This document shows positions 24,190 through 33,673 of a stretch of DNA of 64,000 nt, one piece after another. Source of the stretch: Streptomyces cavernae (lineage in GTDB: Bacteria > Actinomycetota > Actinomycetes > Streptomycetales > Streptomycetaceae); NCBI RefSeq assembly GCF_004023625.1, contig NZ_RPDJ01000020.1, positions 124,001-188,000 on the forward strand, given 5' to 3'. Numbering within the stretch: position 1 is the first letter of the stretch; each line of letters begins with the position of its first letter. Under the pieces are notes generated by a model, which saw only the letters and a program-made list of their open reading frames with translations, searched no databases and had not been told where the DNA came from. The translations under genes were made by a program, and so were the position numbers.

Positions 24190-25305
24190 TCAGTCCGACT
24201 CCTCCAGCGCCGCCAGCGCCGGGTCCAGGACGATGTCCTCCTCGCGTGCCTCGATCGTCGGCTCTTCCGGGAAGTGGCAGGCCGTCAGGTGACCGTCACG
24301 GTTTCCGGAGATCTGGACCAGCGGGGGTGCCTCGGCCGCGCACTTGTCCTGCGCCTTCCAGCACCGGGTACGGAAGCGGCAGCCGGACGGCGGGGCGATC
24401 GGGGACGGCACGTCGCCCGCGAGGCGGATCCGCTCCCGTCGGCCCTCGCCGTCGCCGGTGACGTCCACCTCGGGCACGGCCGACAGCAGGGCGTGCGTGT
24501 ACGGGTGCCGCGGCCGGGTGTAGATCGACTCGCGGTCGCCGACCTCGATCACCTTGCCCAGGTACATGACGGCGACGCGCTGCGAGAAGTGCCGTACGAC
24601 GGCCAGGTCGTGGGCGATGAACAGGAACGCGATGCCCAGCTCGTCCTGCACCTTCTGCAGCAGGTTCACCACCTGGGCCTGGATCGACACGTCCAGGGCC
24701 GACACCGGCTCGTCGGCGACGATCAGCTTCGGCTCCAGTGCCAGGGCCCGTGCCACACCGATGCGCTGGCGCTGACCGCCCGAGAACTCGTGCGGGAAGC
24801 GGTTGTAGTGCTCGGGGTTGAGGCCGACGATCTCCAGCAGCTCACGGACCCGCTTCTCCCGGCCGCCGGGCGGGTTGATGCCGTTGATCTCCATCGGGCC
24901 GGAGATGATCGTGCCGACCGTCTGGCGCGGGTTCAGCGACGAGTACGGGTCCTGGAAGATCATCTGGATCTCGGACCTGATGGGCGCCAGCTGCTTGCGG
25001 CCGGCGTGCGTGATGTCCTGGCCGCGGTAGAGGATCTTGCCGTCCGTCGGCTCGAGCAGCCGGGTGATCAGCCGTCCCGTGGTGGACTTCCCGCAGCCCG
25101 ACTCCCCCACCAGGCCGAAGCTCTCGCCGACGTGAACGGTCAGGTCGATGCCGTCGACGGCCTGGACGGCTCCGACCGTCCGCCGGATCGGGAAACCGCC
25201 CTTGATGGGGAAGTGCTTGGTGAGGTTCTCCGCCACCAGCAGCGGTTCCCCCGGCGATTCCGGCGTGGCCTCACGCGGAGCGGGGAGGACGAGGTCCTCT
25301 TTCAT
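24190..25305 (-). CDS. peptide ABC transporter ATP-binding protein (DppF/OppF type)
   Basis: 371-residue ATPase of a peptide importer, cytoplasmic. Walker A GESGCGKSTT, signature LSGGQRQR-equivalent FSGGQRQRIGVARAL, Walker B LIVADEPVSALD and an H-loop IAHDLAVVRH are all present. The oligopeptide/dipeptide C-terminal motif follows (PIAPPSGCRFRTRCWKAQDKC), which in relatives carries a Cys cluster. ATG at 25305 sits behind AGGAGGACACGTC, next to the stop of the preceding ATPase gene. Last gene of the transporter operon. Confidence 0.92.
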   Translation of the reverse strand: MKEDLVLPAPREATPESPGEPLLVAENLTKHFPIKGGFPIRRTVGAVQAVDGIDLTVHVGESFGLVGESGCGKSTTGRLITRLLEPTDGKILYRGQDITHAGRKQLAPIRSEIQMIFQDPYSSLNPRQTVGTIISGPMEINGINPPGGREKRVRELLEIVGLNPEHYNRFPHEFSGGQRQRIGVARALALEPKLIVADEPVSALDVSIQAQVVNLLQKVQDELGIAFLFIAHDLAVVRHFSQRVAVMYLGKVIEVGDRESIYTRPRHPYTHALLSAVPEVDVTGDGEGRRERIRLAGDVPSPIAPPSGCRFRTRCWKAQDKCAAEAPPLVQISGNRDGHLTACHFPEEPTIEAREEDIVLDPALAALEESD

Positions 25306-25316
25306 GACGTGTCCTC

Positions 25317-26378
25317 CTAGCCCAGCCTGGGCTTGATCTCTTCGACGAAGATGGTCCGTTTCTGCTCCGCCGTGAGGTGGCACGCGGAGGCCCGGTCCGG
25401 GCCGAGCAGCGGCCGCTCGGTGACGCAGCGCGCTCCGCCGACCCGCTCCGCGAAGGTGCACCGGGGGTGGAAGCGGCAGCCGGACGGCGGGTTCAGCAGG
25501 CTCGGCGGGGCGCCCGGGATCGGCGCGAGCGGCGCGCTGAGGTCGGAGTCGATGCGCGGCATCGAGTTCAGCAGGCCCCAGGTGTACGGGTGTTGCGGCG
25601 AGCGGAGCACCTCGTCGACGGTGCCGCGCTCCACCGCGTTGCCCGCGTACATCACCATGATGTCGTCGGCCATGTCGGAGATGACCCCGAGGTCGTGGGT
25701 GATGAAGATGATCGCCGTGCCGAACTCCCGCTGGAGGTCCTTGAGCAGGTCGAGGATCTGCGCCTGCACGGTGACGTCGAGGGCGGTCGTCGGCTCGTCG
25801 GCGATCAGCAGGTCGGGGTTGCAGACCAGCGACATCGCGATCATCGCGCGCTGCCGCATACCGCCGGAGAACTGGTGCGGGTAGTCCTTGGCCCGCGCCT
25901 TGGGGTTGGGGATGCCCACCTTGCCCAGCATCTCCACCGCCCGGTCCCAGGCCGCCTGCTTGGAGGCTCCGGTGTGCTTCCGGTACGGCTCGGCGATCTG
26001 CCGGCCCACCGTGTAGTACGGGGACAGGGCTGTCAGCGGGTCCTGGAAGATCATGGCGACCTTGTTGCCGCGCAGCTTCTCCAGCTCGGACTCGCGGGCG
26101 GTGGTCAGCTCCTTGCCGTCCAGGACGATGTCACCCTCGATGGTGGTGAACATCGGGTTGTGCAGCCCGAGGATGGTCAGGTTGGTGACGGACTTTCCGG
26201 AGCCGGACTCGCCCACGATGCCGAGGGTCTTGCCCCGCTGGAGGTCGAAGGACAGACCGTTCACGGCCCGGACGGGACCGTCCTCGGTCTTGAAGGTCAC
26301 GTGCAGGTCCCGCACCGAGAGGAAGGCTCCCTCGTCGGCCGGGACGGGAGCACCGGCTTCCTTGGTCAGAGTGGTCAC
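25317..26378 (-). CDS. peptide ABC transporter ATP-binding protein (DppD/OppD type)
   Basis: 353-residue ATPase, partner of the next gene in the heterodimeric import motor. Walker A GESGSGKSVTN, Q-loop MIFQDPLTALSPYYTVG, signature FSGGMRQRAMIA, Walker B LLIADEPTTALD and the C-terminal Cys motif CRFHPRCTFAERVGGARC are present. GTG start at 26378, with TAGGAG 9 bases upstream formed by the end of the permease gene, so the genes are tightly packed and coupled. Confidence 0.92.
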   Translation of the reverse strand: MTTLTKEAGAPVPADEGAFLSVRDLHVTFKTEDGPVRAVNGLSFDLQRGKTLGIVGESGSGKSVTNLTILGLHNPMFTTIEGDIVLDGKELTTARESELEKLRGNKVAMIFQDPLTALSPYYTVGRQIAEPYRKHTGASKQAAWDRAVEMLGKVGIPNPKARAKDYPHQFSGGMRQRAMIAMSLVCNPDLLIADEPTTALDVTVQAQILDLLKDLQREFGTAIIFITHDLGVISDMADDIMVMYAGNAVERGTVDEVLRSPQHPYTWGLLNSMPRIDSDLSAPLAPIPGAPPSLLNPPSGCRFHPRCTFAERVGGARCVTERPLLGPDRASACHLTAEQKRTIFVEEIKPRLG

Positions 26379-26388
26379 GACAGTGCTC

Positions 26389-27369
26389 CTAGGACAGCCG
26401 CACGCGCGGGTCGACGAATGCGTAGCAGGCGTCCACGACGATGTTGAACAGAAGGATCATGGCGGCCGAGAACAGCATCACACCCAGCAACAATGGCAGA
26501 TCGCTGAAGTTCACGGACTCCACCGCGAGCATCCCGAGGCCCGGCAGGCCGAAGGTGTACTCGGTGATGATCGCGCCGCCGAGCAGCGTGCCGAGGTCGA
26601 TGCCCAGGATGGTGATGATCGGGATCAGGGAACCGCGCCAGGCGTAGCGGAAGAACACATAGCGCCGGGACATGCCCTTGGCGCGGGCCGTGCGGACGTG
26701 CTCCTCCTGGAGCTGCTCGATCATCGCGGAGCGCGACATACGGGTGTACTGCGCCGCGAAGATCGTCGACAGGACGGCCCAGGGGATGAGCAGCCCGGTG
26801 AACCAGGCGACGGGGTTCGTGGTGAGCTCGGTGTACTTGGGCTCGTCGAAGAGGTCCATCTGGTACACCAGCAGCGCGAGGGCCAGCGGCCCCAGGAAGT
26901 AGATCTGCATCGAACTGAGCACCATCGAGCCCGCGGTGAACGTCTTGTCGATCACCGTGCCGCGCCGCCACGCGGCCAGCATGCCGGTGCCGAGCCCGAC
27001 GATCAGGAACGCAACGGTGGCACCGAGCGCGAGCGAGAGGGTGAGGGGCAGCCGGTCCAGCAGGGTCGACCAGACCGCCTCGTTGGTGTGGTACGAGTAG
27101 CCGAAGCAGGGGGCCGGACAGGGCCCTTGGGCGAAGTCGTCACGGCCCATGACGAGACCCGAGAGGAAGATCCAGAACTGCTCGGGGATCGACTTGTCGA
27201 TGCCGAGGGTGCGGTGGATGTTCGCGAGGGCGTCGGGTGTGCACGTCTTGCCGCACATCAGCAGCGCCGGATCGCGGGGCATACCGAAGAACAGCAGGAA
27301 GGCGACGACGGTGAGCAGGAGCAGGATCACGGCGGAGCCGGCGATCCGTCGGAGGAGGAAGCGCAGCAT
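26389..27369 (-). CDS. peptide ABC transporter permease (DppB/OppB type)
   Basis: 326-residue integral membrane subunit with an N-terminal helix (AGSAVILLLLTVVAFLLFFG), about six membrane helices and the permease EAA loop (EEHVRTARAKGMSRRYVFFRYAWRGSLIP, given in part). It is separated from the upstream binding-protein gene by 390 bp of repeats that include a strong hairpin, so its expression may be lower than that of the binding protein. Confidence 0.92.
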   Translation of the reverse strand: MLRFLLRRIAGSAVILLLLTVVAFLLFFGMPRDPALLMCGKTCTPDALANIHRTLGIDKSIPEQFWIFLSGLVMGRDDFAQGPCPAPCFGYSYHTNEAVWSTLLDRLPLTLSLALGATVAFLIVGLGTGMLAAWRRGTVIDKTFTAGSMVLSSMQIYFLGPLALALLVYQMDLFDEPKYTELTTNPVAWFTGLLIPWAVLSTIFAAQYTRMSRSAMIEQLQEEHVRTARAKGMSRRYVFFRYAWRGSLIPIITILGIDLGTLLGGAIITEYTFGLPGLGMLAVESVNFSDLPLLLGVMLFSAAMILLFNIVVDACYAFVDPRVRLS

Positions 27370-27759
27370 CTTAAGGGCAGCTTTCGGGGCTCGGAAGCCG
27401 GGCGGCTAGGGGTCGTTCGGTCAGTCCGGATCGGGCCGCGGCGCCAGGTGGTCCCCCTGCTCATGGAGTCCCCGCCCCCGCTCGAGCGGAGCCGAGAGTG
27501 GGGAGGAGCCGAGAACCAGGGGGAGCCGTGCATCGCAAGGCGGAGCACGACCCGCGTACTGGGCGTACCCGGGTCATGCCACAACGCGGCGGTGGGGGCC
27601 CCTCCGTGCGAGCGAAGCCGAGCGTGGGAGAGGCCGTACCTGGTGCACCTCCCAGCCGCCAGGCTGGGAGAGCGTCGCGGACCCGGGACGCTCCAAACGA
27701 CGCCCCCGGGTGCGCCCCGTCGTGGGACGGGGCGCACCGGACGCCGCTCAGGTGGGGAG
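27370..27759 (-). repeat. repeat-filled gap inside the transporter operon
   Basis: 390 bp between the binding-protein and permease genes. It contains a diverged copy of the dispersed palindromic repeat (about 27449-27531), a second hairpin block (about 27591-27632) and GTACTGGGCGTACCCGGGTC, which looks like part of a further repeat. The binding-protein terminator is at 27709-27738. No coding sequence is supported. Confidence 0.65.
27709..27738 (-). terminator. intra-operon hairpin after the binding-protein gene
   Basis: Perfect 13-bp stem (GGTGCGCCCCGTC / GACGGGGCGCACC), 4-base loop, 21 bp past the binding-protein stop. Such partial terminators usually let the binding protein be made in excess over the membrane subunits. 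Confidence 0.7.
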
Positions 27760-29565
27760 TTACTTCACGAACAGCCTGCGCGGGTCGACGCCACCGATGA
27801 CGTCGTCGTACACGAGGCCGCCGATCTTGGACCCGGCGATCTGGGTCTGCTTGTAGTACGCCGTCGGGATGTTGGAGACGACGTCCTTGACGATGTACTC
27901 GTTGATCTTGTTCCAGGCCTCCGCCGCCTTGGCGGGGTCGGTGATCTCGCTGGCCGCGTCGATGTCGGCGTTGACCTTCTGGTCGTTGATGTGCGAGTAG
28001 TTCGACGCGCCGTCGGCGATCTGGCGACCGTCGTACAGCGGCGGGATCACGGTCGAGGCGCTCGGCCAGTCGGCACCCCACGCGGTGTGGAAGATGTCGA
28101 AGTTGTTCTTGACCTTGCTGACCTGGTCGTAGTACGTCTCGGCCGGGATCTCCTGGCGCTGGACGTCGAAGCCGGCCTTCTCCAGGCCCGCCGCCATGGC
28201 GGTGGAGTACTGCTGGCCCTCAGGGGTGTTGATGTAGCCGAAGGTCAGCTTCAGGCCCACCTTGCCGGCCTTCTCCAGCAGTTCCTTGCCCTTGGCCGGG
28301 TCACCGGCGGGCTTCTTCTTCTTGCCGAACGGGTCGAACTCGGGGTTGTACCCGGAGACGGTCGGGCTGATCAGACCGCCCGCGACCTCCCTCGCCTGGG
28401 TGCCACCGGAGGCACGCACGAACGGCGTGATCGGCAGGGCGTAGGCGATGGCCTCACGGACCGTCTTGTCCTGCATCTCGGGCTGGGACAGGTTGATGTT
28501 CATCTGGCCCACGTACGGCTGGTAGCCCGAGATGGTTCGGGACTTCATCGCCGAGTCGCTCAGGATCTTGGACAGGTTGCCCGCGTCGACCTCGTTGCTG
28601 AAGCTGACGGCGGTCGCGTTGGCACCGCTGTCGTCGAGGATCGCCTTGGTGGAGTCCTCGAACTGCTTGTTGAACTGGAAGTTGAACTGGTCGATGTACT
28701 GGTGGCGGATCGGGTCCGTCTTGGCGTCCCAGTTGGTGTTCTTCACCAGGACCATCGACTTGCCGGACTTGAACTCCTGGATCTTGTACGGGCCCGCCGT
28801 CATGGGGGCCTTGTCGTACTTCTCCTTGGTGTCCTTCTTCTTCGAGACCATGGAGTAGCCCGCCATGGCGAGGGCGTACGGCAGGTCCGGCTTCGGCTTC
28901 TTGAAGTGGAAGACGATCGTTTTGTCGTCCGGCGTCTCCAGGATGCTGTCCGGCAGGCTCTTGCCCTTGTACGGGCCGTCCTTGAGGAGGTTGCGGTACT
29001 CCGTGCCCGGCTTGTCCGCGAGCCACTGCTGGATGTAGGTCGGGCCGTTGGCGACGAACGGCGCGAACGTCCGCTCAAAGGTGTGGCGTACGTCCGCGGA
29101 GGTGATCGGGGAGCCGTCGGCCCACTTGATCCCGTCCTTCAGGGTGTACTTCCAGGTCTTGCCGCCGTCCGTGGTGGTGCCACTGTCGGTGGCCAGGTCG
29201 CCGACGACCTCGTGCTTCTTGCCGTCGTCGCTGGTGGCCTTGTAGCCGGTCAGACCCCGGTGGATCAGCTGGGACAGGCTCATCTCGTCCGAGACGTAGA
29301 TCTGGCCCGGGTCGAGGTGCGCGAAGCTGTCGCGCTGAAGGACCGTCACCGTGCCGCCGGGCTTGGCGCCGGAGACTTCGGCCGCCGGACCGGTCGAGGC
29401 CTTGGCGTCGCCGAATGCGATGGACGACTGCTGGCGCTCGGCGTTCTCCTTGTCCTCCTTGTTGCCGCCTTCCTTGCTGCCACCCTCGCTGCAGCCGGTG
29501 AGCACAAGAGCTCCCGCCGCGAGCAGTGAGAGTCCGGCGTACGCGCGGCGTCCACCCTTACCCAT
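27760..29565 (-). CDS. peptide ABC transporter substrate-binding lipoprotein
   Basis: 601-residue SBP_bac_5 family protein, lipid-anchored outside the cell. The signal peptide ends in the lipobox LVLTGCSEGG, followed by a Gly/Lys/Asn/Glu linker. The binding domain has the family landmarks FAHLDPGQIYV, WKYTLKDGIKWADGSPITSADV and YHINDQ-type C-terminal elements. ATG at 29565 was preferred to the overlapping GTG at 29568; GGGGAACTG lies just upstream. In relatives this protein selects di- to oligopeptides; the exact cargo cannot be read from the sequence. Confidence 0.92.
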   Translation of the reverse strand: MGKGGRRAYAGLSLLAAGALVLTGCSEGGSKEGGNKEDKENAERQQSSIAFGDAKASTGPAAEVSGAKPGGTVTVLQRDSFAHLDPGQIYVSDEMSLSQLIHRGLTGYKATSDDGKKHEVVGDLATDSGTTTDGGKTWKYTLKDGIKWADGSPITSADVRHTFERTFAPFVANGPTYIQQWLADKPGTEYRNLLKDGPYKGKSLPDSILETPDDKTIVFHFKKPKPDLPYALAMAGYSMVSKKKDTKEKYDKAPMTAGPYKIQEFKSGKSMVLVKNTNWDAKTDPIRHQYIDQFNFQFNKQFEDSTKAILDDSGANATAVSFSNEVDAGNLSKILSDSAMKSRTISGYQPYVGQMNINLSQPEMQDKTVREAIAYALPITPFVRASGGTQAREVAGGLISPTVSGYNPEFDPFGKKKKPAGDPAKGKELLEKAGKVGLKLTFGYINTPEGQQYSTAMAAGLEKAGFDVQRQEIPAETYYDQVSKVKNNFDIFHTAWGADWPSASTVIPPLYDGRQIADGASNYSHINDQKVNADIDAASEITDPAKAAEAWNKINEYIVKDVVSNIPTAYYKQTQIAGSKIGGLVYDDVIGGVDPRRLFVK

Positions 29566-29663
29566 CACTCAGTTCCCCACCCATCTGTGTTTCACCAGTG
29601 TCAATGAAGTGTTGTCCGGTGTGTCATCCGGTCTTTCGGGCGAGGACGCCCGCAACTAGCCGG

Positions 29664-30701
29664 TCAGCGCGCCGTCTTGGGGTCGAAGGCGTCACGGACC
29701 GAGTCCCCGAGCAGGTTGAACGCCACGATGAAGATGATCATCGAGATGCCCGGGAAGAACATGTAGGTGATGTCGTTCTGCATCACGAGTTCGGTCGACG
29801 CCTTGGAGAACATCTGGCCCCAGTCCGGCGTCGGTTCGACGATTCCCACGCCGAGGAAGGACAGTCCGGCCTCGGCGGTCACGAAGTTCGGCAGCATGTA
29901 CGTGGACTGCACCAGCAGCGGGGTGACCACGTTCGGCAGGATCTCCTTGCGGATGATCCGCCCGGGCGGGGCGCCGCTCACCTTGGCCGCCTCGATGAAC
30001 TCCCGTTCTCGCAGGGCGAGTGTGGTGCCGCGCAGGATCCGGGCGAGGCTCATCCAGCCGAGGAACCACTGGACGGCGATGAGCGCGACCACCCGCACGT
30101 AAACCGGCGTCTCGTCCTTCGGGCTGACGAACAGTGAGACAACGACCGGCATGCTCGCGATGAAGAACAGCTGCGAGGGGAAGGCGAGCAGAAAGTCGAT
30201 CACGCGGCTGACCCAGTAGTCGGTCCTGCCGCCGAGGTAACCGGCCGCGACACCAAGGATGATGCCGGTCAGGACGGTGGCGACGGTGACCGCCAGGGAG
30301 ATCATCAGGGAGTTCCGGATGCCGTACAGCAGCTTGGTGAAGACGTCGTAGCCGTTGCCGGGCTCGAGACCGAACCAGAACTCGCCGCTGATACCGCCGT
30401 TGGGCTGCACCGGCACACCCGCGCTGTCGAACAACTCGGGGCGCTCGTCCGCGAAGACGGTGTACGGGTCCTTGCCGTACAGCATGGAGATCAGCGGGGC
30501 GAGCAGTCCGATGAGGAAGAAGAAGATCACGACGTAGGCCGAGATGACGCCGGTGCGGTCGCGCTTGAAGCGGATCCACATCAACTGGCCGGGAGAGCGG
30601 CCTTCCAGCTTCTTGGCCTCCTCGACCTTCGCCTTCGGCTCTTGCTCGCCGTCCACGACGACCGATGTCCCGCCGCTCTCAATGTCGATCGGACTTGTCA
30701 C
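29664..30701 (-). CDS. peptide ABC transporter permease (DppC/OppC type)
   Basis: 345-residue membrane subunit with an N-terminal cytoplasmic extension, a first helix (AYVVIFFFLIGLLAPLISML), a large extracytoplasmic insertion (about residues 75-120) and the EAA loop around LREREFIEAAKVSGAPPGRI. It is first in the operon, giving the order permease C, binding protein, permease B, ATPase D, ATPase F. GTG start at 30701 with a weak upstream site. A 26-codon ORF with a very strong ribosome-binding site ends 167 bp before it. Confidence 0.9.
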   Translation of the reverse strand: MTSPIDIESGGTSVVVDGEQEPKAKVEEAKKLEGRSPGQLMWIRFKRDRTGVISAYVVIFFFLIGLLAPLISMLYGKDPYTVFADERPELFDSAGVPVQPNGGISGEFWFGLEPGNGYDVFTKLLYGIRNSLMISLAVTVATVLTGIILGVAAGYLGGRTDYWVSRVIDFLLAFPSQLFFIASMPVVVSLFVSPKDETPVYVRVVALIAVQWFLGWMSLARILRGTTLALREREFIEAAKVSGAPPGRIIRKEILPNVVTPLLVQSTYMLPNFVTAEAGLSFLGVGIVEPTPDWGQMFSKASTELVMQNDITYMFFPGISMIIFIVAFNLLGDSVRDAFDPKTAR

Positions 30702-31297
30702 AGTTTGCCCATTTCACAGGTGTGGGGTGTGCGGGCCGACGACATGGCACAGATGCACTCGATCGTCGACCTGATCATGAAGAAACGCCCGGGCGTCCTG
30801 AGGAGTTCAGGAAACCCGCAGCCGGACGCGCGTAGCCCGCAGGCAGTGCTGACCGGCCGGCCAGTCGCTCAGAGCTGGTCTCCGTACAGACCGGCATCAT
30901 CACGGACGACGGACGACATGTCCCACTTGGTGCTCGCCACACCGCTCATGGGGCTCCTCCTCATGACTTCACGTGTTCACCAACAAGATGGGGCGCGGAC
31001 CGCTCTCCGTCGCTGCTGACGGGAGATCAGACGCCCCGCGGTGCTCGTGAGCCCTCGGCACTGCCCCCACAGTGCGAGACCCATTGACCCGAGCGCTACG
31101 CGGCTAACTATCTGCCATGAGCAGAGCGACGACCAACCGCCTGCAGGTCTCGGTTCCATCACAGATGACGCATAGATCTTCCAAAATATGGACAAACAGT
31201 TCGACACAAGAAGGCCGCGAAACGGGCGTGTTACATGGGTATCGGGCGCCCCTCTCCGTAATTCGGACACCGAGGCTCGAAAAACAACTTGCAAAAG
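30702..31297 (-). promoter_or_regulatory. leader and upstream region of the peptide transporter operon
   Basis: About 600 bp without a conventional gene, apart from the small ORF at 30869-30949. Between that ORF and the first permease gene, on the minus strand, lie TCCTGA-N5-TCAGGA and then the 12-bp palindrome ACGCCCGGGCGT followed by TTCTTC, which could form an attenuator-like structure. No confident promoter was placed. Confidence 0.4.
30869..30949 (-). CDS. 26-residue small ORF upstream of the peptide transporter operon
   Basis: ATG at 30949 preceded by AGGAGGAGCCCC, among the best ribosome-binding sites in the window. It encodes MSGVASTKWDMSSVVRDDAG plus LYGDQL and a TGA stop. It lies on the transporter strand, 167 bp before the first permease gene. 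I recognise no family. It could be a leader peptide whose translation controls a downstream stem-loop, a small signalling peptide, or a chance ORF. The charged, non-hydrophobic sequence argues against a secreted or membrane peptide. Confidence 0.5.
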   Translation of the reverse strand: MSGVASTKWDMSSVVRDDAGLYGDQL

Positions 31298-31332
31298 GCC
31301 CGGACAGCCCCCTGCTTGGGGGCTGTCCGGGC
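31298..31332 (-). terminator. rho-independent terminator of typA
   Basis: Perfect 15-bp stem (GCCCGGACAGCCCCC / GGGGGCTGTCCGGGC), 5-base loop, followed on the minus strand by CCTTTTGC, 70 bp after the typA stop. It is the only terminator in the window with a T-tract of this quality. Confidence 0.85.
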
Positions 31333-31402
31333 CCAAGTGACGTGTGTCCGAATCGCCGGTGAACGTTTGTCAGGCGTGTTCTTGCTCACGCCCGACGACG
31401 GG

Positions 31403-33319
<1,917 letters not shown>

Positions 33320-33673
33320 AGTGCGGCGTACTCCCGGAGTGAGCGGACGGTCACCGCGCCGGACTGTGTTGCGCGGGACACTGCCGGGCTTGACACGCCA
33401 CGGCCTCACCCCATCGTACGGTGCCCTCCGGGAAGGCCCGGTCGAGGGCCGAAGCCGGACGGTGCCCACCGGGAAGGCATGGCCGAGGGCCGAAGCCTCG
33501 CAGAGCCCCGGACCTCAGCCACATGCTCCGGCCATCACCCACAGGCTCCGGACCTCACCCACAGGCTCCGGACCTCACCGACAAGCTCCGGACCTCACCG
33601 ACAAGCTCCGCCGTCACCCACAGTCTCCGGCCCTCACCGACAGGCCGCGCCCCTCACCGACGAGTCCCCGGCC
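33320..33673. repeat. gene-free interval with a 20-bp tandem array
   Basis: From about 33507 to 33670 eight or nine units of ACAGGCTCCGGACCTCACCC (20 bp) run in tandem, three of them perfect at 33541, 33561 and 33581. Just before, at about 33420-33500, a unit of about 42 bp containing CCGGGAAGGC and GAGGGCCGAAGCC occurs twice. The array ends at the stop codon of the solute-binding protein gene. Confidence 0.8.

Noticed and set aside
26053..29529. 1158-residue plus-strand open frame, the longest in the window
   Set aside because: It is antisense to three well-supported transporter genes; its Arg/Gly/Val-rich translation is a shadow of high-GC codons.
30977..31336. 119-residue minus-strand frame upstream of the peptide transporter
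   Set aside because: It runs through the typA terminator hairpin and lacks a ribosome-binding site or recognisable domains.
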